NCBI RefSeq assembly: GCF_035605935.1 | Contig: NZ_DATNGK010000216.1 | Span: 1-64,000 of the forward strand | Source of the DNA: Actinocrinis sp035605935 | Lineage (GTDB): Bacteria > Actinomycetota > Actinomycetes > Streptomycetales > Catenulisporaceae | Direction: 5' to 3' | Length of the DNA: 64,000 nt | Shown: piece after piece, positions 1 to 9,200 of the stretch | Numbering within the stretch: position 1 is the stretch's first letter | Layout of the letters: every line of letters starts with the position of its first letter | Notes under the pieces: model-generated | The model's input: only the letters and a program-made list of their open reading frames with translations | Told to the model about the DNA's origin: nothing | Databases searched by the model: none | Position numbers and translations under genes: made by a program

Positions 1-65
1 GCTGGCCGACGGCTTTGCCGCGATTCCCGCGGGTCGAGGTCGAAGTCGCGGCAGGATGACCGCTC

Positions 66-290
66 GTGCCGCTGCCTCCGGCCTATCTCGCGGTGAGCAA
101 CGTCTTCACGGCCCTTCGACTTGTGCCGATGAGCGATCGCGCCGCCGAGCCGATGGACTTCACCGGTCGGGTGATGCGCAACTTCATCTACCTCGACCCT
201 GCCGGCGTGCCCGACGATGCCGAGTTAGGGGCGTGGCTGCGGCCCGCCGTCGCCGCGGTCGCGGCTCCCGGGCCGCCGCCGCCGCCGTGA
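66..290 (+). pseudogene. Chimeric remnant: integrase N-terminus joined to TfoX-like C-terminus
   Basis: The first ~25 codons (YLAVSNVFTALRLVPMSDR) resemble the N-terminus of common actinobacterial integrase/transposase proteins, which usually continue with a 'DKDxEILALRHQ' stretch that is absent here. The reading frame instead runs into PMDFTGRVMRNFIYLDP, which resembles the C-terminal part of small TfoX/Sxy-domain proteins, and ends in a proline run. Neither part is complete. The simplest reading is an insertion/deletion scar that fused two gene ends in frame. Family matches are from memory, and whether the fusion is expressed is unknown. Confidence 0.45.
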
Positions 291-453
291 CCTTCACACT
301 CACCAAGTCCGGTGGGCGTGGCTATCGGGCCCGGGGAGCGCAGCTGCGAGGGCGTCGGCCCGATGCCCGTCTCGCGCCGCGTGCTTGTGATTTGCAAGTA
401 GACAGGTCATACTGCGCGGGAACCGTATACCTCTAAGGCAAGGTGCGTCGTTC

Positions 454-897
454 ATGGTGGAGATCACGGACCAGGTGACCGTGCAGGCCCCGGTCGAGCA
501 GGTCTGGGCGGCTATCCAGGACCCCGGCAAGCACGTGACGTGGCATCCGTTCGCCACACGCATCGAGGGCGCACACACGCTGGGCGATACGCGCGAATGC
601 AGCGTTCTGGTCGGGGGAAAGCCGGGTACAACCCGGGAGCGCTGCTCCACCTACGAGGAGGCGCGCGCGATCACATGGAGCGTCGAGCAGGACAGCAGCG
701 GGTTCTCGCGCATGGTGTCGGACTGGCGCACCGGCTTCAGTCTCGAACCGCAGGGCTCCGGCGCGACGCTGGTGACCGCGCGCAGCCTGTTCACCCCACG
801 GTTGCCCACGCGGCTGATGATGCCGATAATCCGGCGCAAGTTCCACCAGACCCAGCGCGCGATCCTGGGCGGGCTCAAGCAGTACGCGGAGCGCTGA
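454..897 (+). CDS. SRPBCC-family (START-like) small-molecule binding protein
   Basis: The 147-residue protein begins with EITDQVTVQAPVEQVWAAI, the first strand and helix of the SRPBCC/polyketide-cyclase fold. It continues with HVTWHPF and a C-terminal helix after GSGATLVTARS. Family members bind hydrophobic ligands in a deep cavity and include polyketide cyclases and stress-related proteins; no substrate can be named here. It sits 4 bp upstream of the TfoX-domain gene and is probably the first gene of a three-gene operon with that gene and an HxlR regulator. Length is normal for a single-domain member. Confidence 0.8.
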   Translation: MVEITDQVTVQAPVEQVWAAIQDPGKHVTWHPFATRIEGAHTLGDTRECSVLVGGKPGTTRERCSTYEEARAITWSVEQDSSGFSRMVSDWRTGFSLEPQGSGATLVTARSLFTPRLPTRLMMPIIRRKFHQTQRAILGGLKQYAER

Positions 898-901
898 GTT
901 G

Positions 902-1231
902 ATGCCCGCCGAGGTCCCCGACAGCGCCGCCGAGCGCTTCTACCAGTCCCAGCGCACAGCGCGGCTCGGCGACGCGTCGATCACGCAGAAGAAGATGTTC
1001 GGCACCACGGCGCTGTGCGTCGGCGGCAAGGTCTTCATGTTCCCCTGGCGCGGCACGCTGGTGGTCAAGATCCCGGCGGCGCGGGTCGAGGAGCTGATCG
1101 CCGCCGGGCACGCCGAGCGCTTCGACCCCGGCCACGGACGTACCAGCGCGACCTGGGCGGCCGTCTTCGCCGACGCGGGCGAGCAGTGGCCGCACCTGGC
1201 CGAGCAGGCGCGCTCGTTCGTCGCGGGATGA
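902..1231 (+). CDS. TfoX/Sxy N-terminal-domain protein
   Basis: About 109 residues containing the family signature KKMFGTTALCVGGKVF followed by WRGTLVVKIP and ERFDPGHGR. TfoX-like N-terminal domains are small alpha/beta folds; in Proteobacteria they are linked to competence regulation, but in actinomycetes their role is unknown. ATG at 902 is preferred over the TTG at 899. The stop overlaps the start of the HxlR regulator in an ATGA arrangement, implying translational coupling. A degraded relative of the same family may be present at the left end of the window. Confidence 0.8.
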   Translation: MPAEVPDSAAERFYQSQRTARLGDASITQKKMFGTTALCVGGKVFMFPWRGTLVVKIPAARVEELIAAGHAERFDPGHGRTSATWAAVFADAGEQWPHLAEQARSFVAG

Positions 1232-1656
1232 AGCGGCCCGAGCCGCGCTCGCACTGCCCGATCAGTTCGGCGCTGGACATCTTCGGTGACAAGTGGTCGC
1301 TGCTGGTCATGCGCGATCTGCTGTTTCGCAACAAGGCGCACTACCGCGAGTTCCTGGCCTCCGAGGAGGGCATCGCGACCAACATCCTGGCCGACCGCCT
1401 CGCCCGGCTTGAGGCGGCGGGTCTGATCGAGAGGACCGGCGAGGACCCGCGCAGCGGCAAACAGGCCTACCTCGCCACCGCGAAGGGCCAGGACCTGATC
1501 CCGCTGCTGCTGCAGATGATGCTCTGGAGCGTGCGACACGATCCGCGCACCACGGCACCCGACGCGCTGATCGCACACCTGGAGGCCGACCTGGACGCGG
1601 CGGCGCGTGCCATTCGGCGCGAAGGGGGCGTCCAGGCGTTCCTCGAATCCCTGTGA
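1228..1656 (+). CDS. HxlR-family winged-helix transcriptional regulator
   Basis: A 142-residue MarR/HxlR-type repressor. The N-terminal CPISSALDIFGDKWSLLVMR is the hallmark of HxlR proteins, and the Cys is the usual redox or ligand-sensing position. The winged helix follows (NILADRLARLEAAGLIER). The start overlaps the TfoX-domain gene (ATGA), so the two are co-translated. Its likely targets are its own operon or the adjacent exporter remnant. The stop codon at 1654 is in the same frame as the truncated ABC gene that follows, as if the region between them had been deleted. Confidence 0.88.
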   Translation: MKRPEPRSHCPISSALDIFGDKWSLLVMRDLLFRNKAHYREFLASEEGIATNILADRLARLEAAGLIERTGEDPRSGKQAYLATAKGQDLIPLLLQMMLWSVRHDPRTTAPDALIAHLEADLDAAARAIRREGGVQAFLESL

Positions 1657-1704
1657 CGCGCGGCCTGCCAGCTGGCGGTCACGCTTGCCGCGCGAGGCCA
1701 GGGG

Positions 1705-2658
1705 GTGGCGGCGATCGTGGTCGTCTTCGCCTACTACTCGGGCGCGACGCGGGTCATGTTCGACTTCACCCGGATCTATCGCAATCTGGAAAGCGCGATG
1801 ACCGAGGCCGCGCAGTTCACCGCCCTGCTGCGCACACCGGCGACCGTGCTCGACCCACCGGTGCCCGTGCCGCTGCGCTCCCGGCCCGCCGAGATCCGAT
1901 TCGAGCGGGTGACTTTCGGCTACGGCAGCGGCGAGCCGCTCTTCGACGAGCTCGACCTGACCGTGCCCGCCGGCACCAGAATCGGGCTGGTAGGCCGCTC
2001 CGGCGGCGGCAAGAGCACGCTGACCAGACTGCTGCTGCGGATGACCGACATCGACGGCGGCAGCATCCTAATCGGCGGCCAAGACATCCGCGACCTGCGC
2101 CAAGCCGACCTGCGCAGCCAGATCGCCTATGTGCCCCAGGATCCTGCGATGTTCCACCGCTCGCTGCGCGAGAACATCGCGTTCGCCCGGCCGGATGCCA
2201 CCGAGGCCGAGATCCACCGCGCAGCCGAGGCCGCGCACGTCGCCGAGTTCGTCAACAGCCTCCCGGACGGTTACGACACGATGGTGGGCGAACGCGGGGT
2301 GAAACTCTCCGGTGGGCAACGCCAGCGCGTCGCCCTGGCCCGAGCCATCCTGCGCGATGCCCCGATCCTGCTGCTGGACGAGGCAACCAGCGCCCTGGAT
2401 TCCGAGAGCGAGAGCCTCGTCCAAGAGGCGCTGTGGCGGCTGATGCAAGGGCGCACCGCGCTGGTGGTGGCACACCGCCTCAGCACCGTCGCCGACATGG
2501 ACCGGCTCATCGTGCTCGACCGCGGCCGGATCATCGAGCAGGGCACCCACCACGAACTGCTCGCCGCCGAGGGCGCCTATGCGAAACTCTGGCAACACCA
2601 GTCAGGCGGTTTCCTCACCGACACCGACACACCCGCGCAAGTAGGCGCCACCGCCTGA
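1705..2658 (+). pseudogene. 5'-truncated ABC exporter, ATP-binding half
   Basis: This 317-residue ORF covers only the end of a transmembrane domain and a complete nucleotide-binding domain: Walker A GRSGGGKST, Q-loop YVPQDP, signature LSGGQRQR, Walker B ILLLDEATSALD and H-loop VVAHRLS. Homologous half-transporters are about 580-620 residues with six membrane helices; here nearly all of them are missing. The open frame extends upstream to the HxlR stop without a good ribosome-binding site. The truncation is seen directly; calling it non-functional is inference. Confidence 0.75.
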
Positions 2659-2738
2659 TCTCGCGGAGAGTCACGGACGGCACCGCCGGGCGCGCATGCG
2701 GCGCGGTAAGTCGCCTCTAACCTGGGATAACCGATCAC

Positions 2739-3527
2739 ATGAACGAAGCGTCCGTCACCGCATACCTCGAGCGCATCGGCCTGCCGCGTCCCGACCGTCC
2801 CGACGCGGAGTACCTGCGCCGCCTACATGGTCAGCACCTGCACACGGTGCCGTTCGAAAATCTGAGCATCCACCTTGGTGAGGACGTGCCCTTAGAGGAG
2901 GACGCGCTCTTCGACAAGATCGTCACGCGGCGGCGCGGCGGCTACTGCTATGAGCTGAACGGGCTGCTTGCGGCGCTGCTGCGCGCGCTGGGCTATCGGG
3001 TGAGCCTGCTGGCCGTGCGCGTACACGGCGAGCACGGCTTCGGCCCGCCGTTCGACCACCTCGCGCTGTGCGTCGACCTCGCCGAGCCGTGGCTGGTGGA
3101 CGTCGGCTTCGGCCGGCACACCGAGTTCCCGCTGCGCCTGGATGACCGCGAGGAGCAGAAAGATCCCGGCGGCGTCTTCCGCATCCAGACGACAGCCGAC
3201 GGCGACCTCGACGTCTACCGAGACGGCACGGCGCAGTACCGCATCGAGCAGCGTCCGCGCGAGCTCGCGGATTTCACCATCGCGCACGGGTTCCAGCGGT
3301 ACGCCCCCGCGTCCCATTTCACGCACTCGCCGTTCTGCACCATCCTCACAGACACCGGCATGATCACCTTGGCGGGCCGCAGGCTGATCACTACCACGCG
3401 AGGCGCCGAGCGCAGAGAAGAAACCCTGGAAACCGACGCGCAGGTGCTCGCCGCGTACCGCTCACACTTCGGCATCACGCTCGACCACGTACCCGACCAC
3501 AGACAGGCGACAACCGACGACACCTGA
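2739..3527 (+). CDS. nat: Arylamine N-acetyltransferase
   Basis: 262 residues with the full NAT family signature. It has FENLSIHLG near the N-terminus and the catalytic triad Cys in RRGGYCYELN, His in FDHLAL and Asp in LVDVGFG. The enzyme transfers acetyl from acetyl-CoA through a cysteine thioester to arylamines or hydrazines; related enzymes release or modify secondary metabolites (RifF amide synthase). It stands alone between short intergenic regions, so a housekeeping detoxification role is likely. A role in the neighbouring cluster cannot be excluded. Confidence 0.92.
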   Translation: MNEASVTAYLERIGLPRPDRPDAEYLRRLHGQHLHTVPFENLSIHLGEDVPLEEDALFDKIVTRRRGGYCYELNGLLAALLRALGYRVSLLAVRVHGEHGFGPPFDHLALCVDLAEPWLVDVGFGRHTEFPLRLDDREEQKDPGGVFRIQTTADGDLDVYRDGTAQYRIEQRPRELADFTIAHGFQRYAPASHFTHSPFCTILTDTGMITLAGRRLITTTRGAERREETLETDAQVLAAYRSHFGITLDHVPDHRQATTDDT

Positions 3528-3752
3528 CATCAGGCGGCTGACACGCTCCCGATCCGGCGAATCGTCCGGCAGCTCTTGTGCGATGCGAGCGTTGGTCCCC
3601 GGTCCTGTGGCGGTCGTCGGCGCACTCGTGACCCTCCGGGCCGGCGTTCAACTGCTGTCCGGCCGCTCTGTTCGAACGCTCGCGGCGCTGTCCATGCTGG
3701 TGCGATAGCGGGGCCACGGCTCCGGTACACCGCCTGGACGGAGGGGAACGCC

Positions 3753-4376
3753 ATGATCAACACCGAGGCCGTCTTCGAGCGCTTCGAACACCCGTACTCA
3801 TATTCCCTGGTCAGCGGACTGCTCTCGGCCGAGGACCTGTCGAGGCTCAACGCCGAGTTGCCGCCCTGGGATCTGTTCCGGCGCCTGGTGAAAGAAGGGC
3901 CCGAGTACGACAAGCACTACCGCATGTGGCTGATGGACCTCTACGACGAGCAAGGGCGCGCCGCCGGGACCGAGAAGCTGCCGGCCGCCTGGGCCGAGTT
4001 GCTCGACGACCTGCTGTCGCCGCAGTTCGCCGCCGCCCTCGAGCGGGGCCTTGGCGTGGATCTGGCCGGCCTCGGGCTGACGCTGGGCATCTACCGATAC
4101 ATAGACGGCGACTACACCACCGTGTCCGTGGGCAAGTCGACGAAGGTCGTGCACTTCGCGTTCTACTTGAACGATTCGTGGATCGATGCAGAGGGCGGCC
4201 ACATGCACCTGTGGGCGGCCAAGGACGCCATGGAGCCAGCCGTGTCCATCGTTCCCGTCGGCGGAACCGCGGCGGTGATGTCGCCCAGCGAGGTGACATG
4301 GCACAACATCGGGAAGATCACGACCGGTACCGCGAAGGACCGGATCAACATCATGGTCGAGTACTGGAAGAACTAG
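3753..4376 (+). CDS. 2OG-Fe(II) oxygenase-like protein lacking the HxD motif
   Basis: 207 residues; ATG 3753 follows a GAGGGG ribosome-binding site. The protein aligns by eye along its length with the oxygenase encoded at 10898-11581: shared KxYRM, LxxQF, GxYxxxDGD and the W-H pair near the end. Where that homologue has H123-x-D125, this one has Ser125 and Gly127. The distal His (H184) and a downstream Arg (R197) remain. Without the His-x-Asp pair it should not bind Fe(II) in the normal way, so it may be a pseudoenzyme, a binding protein or a decayed paralogue. It lies at the left edge of the nucleoside cluster, convergent with it. Confidence 0.7.
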   Translation: MINTEAVFERFEHPYSYSLVSGLLSAEDLSRLNAELPPWDLFRRLVKEGPEYDKHYRMWLMDLYDEQGRAAGTEKLPAAWAELLDDLLSPQFAAALERGLGVDLAGLGLTLGIYRYIDGDYTTVSVGKSTKVVHFAFYLNDSWIDAEGGHMHLWAAKDAMEPAVSIVPVGGTAAVMSPSEVTWHNIGKITTGTAKDRINIMVEYWKN

Positions 4377-4493
4377 GCAGCGGCTCCGTAGCCCTCGCAC
4401 CGGCGATCACCACGCCCTGACCTCGTGATCCTCAACGTAGCGACGCGCTTGATCTTGCCGATGGCGACCGATGCGTTATTCGAGGAGGAAATC

Positions 4494-4511
4494 GTTGCGC
4501 GATTGCGCAAC
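4494..4511. terminator. Short hairpin between convergent genes
   Basis: A perfect 7-bp inverted repeat, GTTGCGC / GCGCAAC, with a 4-base loop lies between the oxygenase-like gene on the plus strand and the flavin reductase on the minus strand. It could stop transcription from either side, but no U-run follows in either direction. Confidence 0.35.
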
Positions 4512-4523
4512 GGGAGAGGGTAT

Positions 4524-5138
4524 TTAGGCAGGACGGCGTGTGGGCAGCCGGTGGAACCCGCCGCGGTGGAAGATCAGCGCCTCCGCCGCGGTCGGCGCGC
4601 CGTGCGTAAAGCCGACGACCTCGCCCACGAAGATCGAGTGGTCGCCGCCGCGGTGCACATCGGTCAGCCGGCATTCGAGCCGGGCGAGGGCCCCGGCGAG
4701 CAGGGGGACGCCGGTCTGCGGGCCCGGGTGCCAGGCTATGCCGTCGAACTCGGCGGCGCCGCGCGGGCGGGTGCGGTCAGCGAAGTAGCACGCGTGCCCT
4801 TCCTGGTCGGCGGCCAGCACGCTGACGCCGAAGACCCGCGCTCGCAGCACGGCCGCGTGCATGGCAGCACTCTGCGCGACGCAGACGAGCGCGAGCGGCG
4901 GGTCCATCGACAGCGAGGTGAAGGCGTTCGCCGTCATACCGCAGGGCGCGTGGGTCTGCGAGGTCATCACAGTGACGCCGGTGGCGAACTGGGCGAACGC
5001 GGCACGCAGGGCCTTGGTGTCCAGCTTCGCAGTGGGATCCAGCTTCGCAGTGGGATCTAGCTGCGCAGTGGTGTTCAGCGGCGGGCACAGAGCGTCGCTC
5101 ATACTGGTGCTGGTGCTGGTGCTGGTGCTCGTGCTCAT
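4524..5138 (-). CDS. Flavin reductase (two-component monooxygenase partner)
   Basis: 204 residues. The core from about residue 45 is a FMN-binding flavin-reductase domain: FAQFATGVTVMTS, GMTANAFTSLSMDPPL and the C-terminal GDHSIFVGEV. It would supply reduced FMN to the luciferase-like monooxygenase next to it, with which it shares an ATGA overlap. The first ~42 residues are unusual: a Met-(Ser-Thr)n run, then a six-residue repeat of the form TAxLDP in tandem. This tail is unlikely to be part of the fold. The gene is the last of the left operon. Confidence 0.88.
   Translation of the reverse strand: MSTSTSTSTSTSMSDALCPPLNTTAQLDPTAKLDPTAKLDTKALRAAFAQFATGVTVMTSQTHAPCGMTANAFTSLSMDPPLALVCVAQSAAMHAAVLRARVFGVSVLAADQEGHACYFADRTRPRGAAEFDGIAWHPGPQTGVPLLAGALARLECRLTDVHRGGDHSIFVGEVVGFTHGAPTAAEALIFHRGGFHRLPTRRPA
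5013..5069 (-). repeat. 18-bp tandem repeat coding hexapeptide xLDPTA
   Basis: In the 5' part of the flavin reductase gene an 18-base unit is repeated about three times, giving AQLDPT-AKLDPT-AKLDT. A similar hexapeptide repeat (AQCEPT) occurs in the acyl-CoA-dehydrogenase-like gene at 24064-24138. Confidence 0.75.
5103..5138 (-). repeat. Hexanucleotide repeat at the flavin reductase start
   Basis: The first twelve codons after ATG are alternating Ser/Thr, made from a repeated six-base unit (read on the plus strand as tggtgc). Such a repeat can change length by slippage without a frameshift. The overlapping start with the upstream gene lies at its edge. Confidence 0.7.
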
Positions 5139-6226
5139 CGCGCGGCTCCGGATGCCGAGGCAAGCGGCGTGACGTGTTGTTCGGTACGAAAGTCCCGGCA
5201 GGCGTCCTTGAGAGCCGCCAGGTGCTTCAGGCTGCCGAGCACGGCGTCAGGGTCCGGCACGAAGTCGATGAGACAGGCCAGTTCGTCCACGCCCAGCCCG
5301 GCGAGCTTGCGGACCAGCGGTGTGACGCCGTCCACGGTGCCGAACAGTCCTCCGGCGTCGAAGAAGCGGTCGAATGAGTGCTCGATGAGGAAGTCGACGT
5401 CCTCGTCGCCCAGCTCGGCCGGGTCGACCGTTCCCAGCAGGTCGCCCGCGGCGGCCACCCACAGACCCAGGGAACTGCGAAGGTAGGCGCTGAAGGGTTC
5501 GTACACCGTCTCGCGCACCGACGCGCGATCCGTACCGAGGAAGGTGTGCAGCATGAGCACCACATGACCCGGACCGCCGTGCGCCTCGGCGTGCAGTCGG
5601 CGGTATTCGCCGATCTTGGCCGGCAGGTCGTCGAGGTCCTGTCCCAGCAGGTGCGTGAGCACGCCGGTGCCCAGCCGGCCGGCGGCGCGGAAGGTCTCGA
5701 TATTCCCCGAGCTGGTGAGCCAAGCGGGCAGGTTTGGCTGGACCGGCGTCGGAAACGTGCGGACCGTCGCCGGTTCGCCCCTGCCGTCCGCGACCTGCGC
5801 GGGTTCACCCCGCCACAGCCGCCGCACCTGCTCGATCGTGCGCGCCACGACATCGCGGCGGTCGGCGAAGTTCTCCGGCCGCAGGGCGAAGTCGGTCGCG
5901 TGCCACCCGGATGCGAAGGAAATGCCCGCGCGGCCGCCGGAGAGGTTGTCAATCACCGACCATTCCTCGGCGATACGGGCCGGGTGATGCAGTGGCGCCA
6001 CCACGCTGCCCGCTCGCACGCCGATCCGCCGGGTGACCGCCGCGACCGCCGCTCCGGTTACCGCAGGGTTCGGATATAGGCCGCCGAACTCGTGGAAGTG
6101 CCGCTCGGGGGTCCACACCGCGGCGAACCCCGCGTCGTCGGCGAATCGGGCGCCCTGCAGCAGCAGACGGTAGCGATCGAGCCCGGACCCGCTGTGGTCC
6201 GCGAAGTAGAACAGGCTGAAGTCCAC
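5135..6226 (-). CDS. Luciferase-like (LLM) flavin-dependent monooxygenase, MupA/Atu3640 type
   Basis: 363 residues. The start MDFSLFYFADH and the motifs AVWTPERHFHEFGG, GVRAGSVVAPLHHP, SFASGWHATDFAL and LTSSGN identify the LLM subfamily found in NRPS and trans-AT PKS pathways. These enzymes use FMNH2 and O2; reported roles include Baeyer-Villiger or N/C-oxygenation of carrier-bound substrates. Its ATGA overlap with the flavin reductase and its place directly after the NRPS gene suggest it acts on the aminoacyl group held by that NRPS. The precise reaction is unknown. Confidence 0.88.
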   Translation of the reverse strand: MDFSLFYFADHSGSGLDRYRLLLQGARFADDAGFAAVWTPERHFHEFGGLYPNPAVTGAAVAAVTRRIGVRAGSVVAPLHHPARIAEEWSVIDNLSGGRAGISFASGWHATDFALRPENFADRRDVVARTIEQVRRLWRGEPAQVADGRGEPATVRTFPTPVQPNLPAWLTSSGNIETFRAAGRLGTGVLTHLLGQDLDDLPAKIGEYRRLHAEAHGGPGHVVLMLHTFLGTDRASVRETVYEPFSAYLRSSLGLWVAAAGDLLGTVDPAELGDEDVDFLIEHSFDRFFDAGGLFGTVDGVTPLVRKLAGLGVDELACLIDFVPDPDAVLGSLKHLAALKDACRDFRTEQHVTPLASASGAAR

Positions 6227-6274
6227 GGTTGTCTCCCACTTTCCGCGTTGCAGGGCGCCGGGTCGGCCGCCCGA

Positions 6275-9200
6275 TCAGCTGCGGCTCGGGCCGGCGCTGC
6301 TTTCCAGCGCCGCCAACGGCCGGCCGGCCTCGGTGAGCCCTTGGGTGACGGCCACCGCGAACGCCCCGAGTACCGGCGCACGGAACAGAGTGCGGACCGG
6401 CAGCTTGACTCCGGTGTGCCGCTCTACCTCCCGCATCGCCCGGATGGCGAGCAGCGAGTGTCCGCCGATTTGGAAGAAGTTGTCGTCGATGCCGACCTGC
6501 GGGCGGTCGAGCAGCTGCTTCCAGACGTCGGCCAGCAGCCGCTCTGCCGGGGTCGACGGGGCCGCGTGCGGGCCGCCCGAACGCAGCTGCGCAGGCGTCG
6601 GCAGGGCTTTGCGATCCACCTTGCCAACCGGCGAGCGCGGGATCTCGGCGATGGCGAGCAGCGCGGTCGGGACGAGGAAGCTGGGCAGCCGCTCCTGCAC
6701 GAACGAGCGCACCGCATCGAGGTCGGCGCCCGCGGGCCCGGCGACGAGGTATCCGACCAGTTCCGGTGCCCCGGCGACGTTCTCCTTCACCGCGACGACG
6801 GCCGAGGCCACGTCGGGGTGGCGCTCCAGAGCTGCTTCGATCTCGCCGAGCTCGATGCGCACTCCGCGGATCTTCACCTGGTTGTCGACCCGGCCGAGGA
6901 ATTCGATCTGGCCGTCAAAGCCCCAGCGCGCCATGTCGCCGGTGCGGTACATCACCGCGCCGGGCGCGTGCGGGTTCGGCAGGAAGCGCTGCGCGGTCAG
7001 TTCCGGGCGGTCCAGATAGCCATCCGCGACGCAGGGCCCTGAGACGTGCAGCTCGCCTGGCACGCCGATCGGGGCGATCCGGCCGTGCCGGTCGAGGATA
7101 TCGACGCGGGTGCTGAAGACGGGGCGGCCGATGGTGATCGGCTCGGGGTGGTCCCGGCGCAGGTGCTGCGCGGTGACGAAGACGGTCGTCTCGGTCGGGC
7201 CGTAGAGGTGCCAGACGTCTGTCACGTCTGAGCGCCGGAAGATGTCGGCCAGGAGCTGGTCGCTCAGGTGCTCGCCGCCGACCGTGATGGTGCGCAGCCC
7301 CTTCGGCAGCCGGTTGTGCCGCAGGAACTCGGCGAGGACCGACGGCACGAGGTTCATCAACGTGACGCCGTCGAACTCGGCGCAGTCCTCGGGCACGGCC
7401 AGCAGGCCCTCGGTCAGGCGCAGCCGGCCGCCGGACAGCAGCGGCGGCCAGATGTCCATGGCCGAGACGTCGAAGGAGAAGGCGATGGTCCCGAACACGC
7501 GGCGGAACGCGTCCGCGCCGATCGCCTCGATGAACCAGTCGAGGTACCAGCTCAGGTTCCGGTGCAGGGTCCGCACACCCTTGGGACGTCCGGTCGATCC
7601 AGACGTGTACATGACGTAGACGAGGTTGTCCGGCCCGGCGGCGGGCGGTACGGGCGCTTCGGAGACCCGCGCGAGCTCGTCGGCGTCACGATCGACGAGC
7701 ACCGCGCGCGCCGCATGCGTCGCGCCGAACAGCGGCAGCAGCCCCTCGCGCGTGATGAGAACGGGCGCCCCGGAGTCTTCGAGCACGTACGTGAGGCGTT
7801 CGGCCGGGTAGGTCGGATCCAGCGGCAGGTACGCGCCCCCGGCCTTGAGGATGGCCAGGATCGCCGTCACGGCCTCGATGCCGCGCTCCAGGGACATGCC
7901 GACCGGGACGTCGGGCCCGACGCCAAGGTCGCGCAGATGATTCGCGAGGCGGGTCGACGCGAGATCCAACTGCGCGTAGGTGACCCGTCTGCCGGGCTCC
8001 TCGACCGCGACGGCATGCGGGGTCCGGACGGCCTGGCGGGCGAACAAGTCGTGCACCATCGCCGTCGGCGCGGGCCGCGACTCGCCCTGCCAGTCGCGCT
8101 CCAGCAGGCCGCGCTCGTGCTCGGTCATCATCGGCAACTGCGCCACCGGACCTGACGCCCCGTCCGCGATCGCGCGGAGCACTTCGGCCACATGCCCGGC
8201 CAGGTAGTGCATGCGAGCACTGTCATAAAGGTCGGTCGCGTAGTCGAGGCGGATCCACAGGTCGCCGACGGCCGACCGCGCACACCGCACCCACAGGTCG
8301 AGCCGCTGGTCAACGCCGGCCGCCTCGATGGCTGCCGCCGCGTGGCAACCGAGCGCGCCGTCGATCCCGGCGCCATCCTGCGCCGTGACTTCGACCCCGA
8401 TCTGGAAGACCGGATGCCGGCTGCTGTCGCGCGGTCCGGTCGCCTGCTGCGCGATCCGCGGGAACGGCGTGGCGGCGTGCGCCAGGGCGTTGTCCCGCTC
8501 GGCGCGGACCGCCGCGAGCAGCGCCGGGACCTCGGCGGCGCCGGATATCTCGAGGGTCACCGGAACAAGGTCGCAGAAGGGCCCCACGACGTGCTCGAGT
8601 TCCGGCGCGGGCCGTCCGTCGTGCGCCAGGCCGAGGGTCACCTGGTCGCTCGCGGCATGCCGCGCGACCACTACTGCGGTCGCGGCCAGCAACGCGGTTT
8701 CGAGGTCGGTGCCGGCGTCGTCGGCGGCGCGTTCAAGCCGCTGCACGGCGCGCTGCTCAATCACGGCCTCGACCCGGTCGCTGCGGAAGGACATCGTCGC
8801 CGGCCGGGTGTGGTCGACCGGAAGTTCCGCGCTCGCTGCGGCGGCGACGCATTCACGCCAGTAACTGTCGAGCCGGTTGCCGTACGGTCCGTCGAGCAGG
8901 GCGCGCTGTTGGGCGGCGTATTCGGCATAGGAGGAGTCGAGAGCCGCGAGCCGAGGGCTCTCCCCCGCACGCCGCGACGCGTACAACGCGTTCAGATCAC
9001 GGACCAGGATGGTCATCGACCGCTGATCCGCGATCGACGGATGCGCCGTCAGACTCAGCAGGTGATCGTCGGGGCCGAGGAGGTCCAGACGAGCATGGAA
9101 CAAGGGGGCCGACTCGTCGAAGGCGTGCCGGGTTTGCTCGGCGACGATGCGCGCCACCCGGCTTTCCGGATCCTGCGCGGCGTCTTCGGAGGCGTTCACG

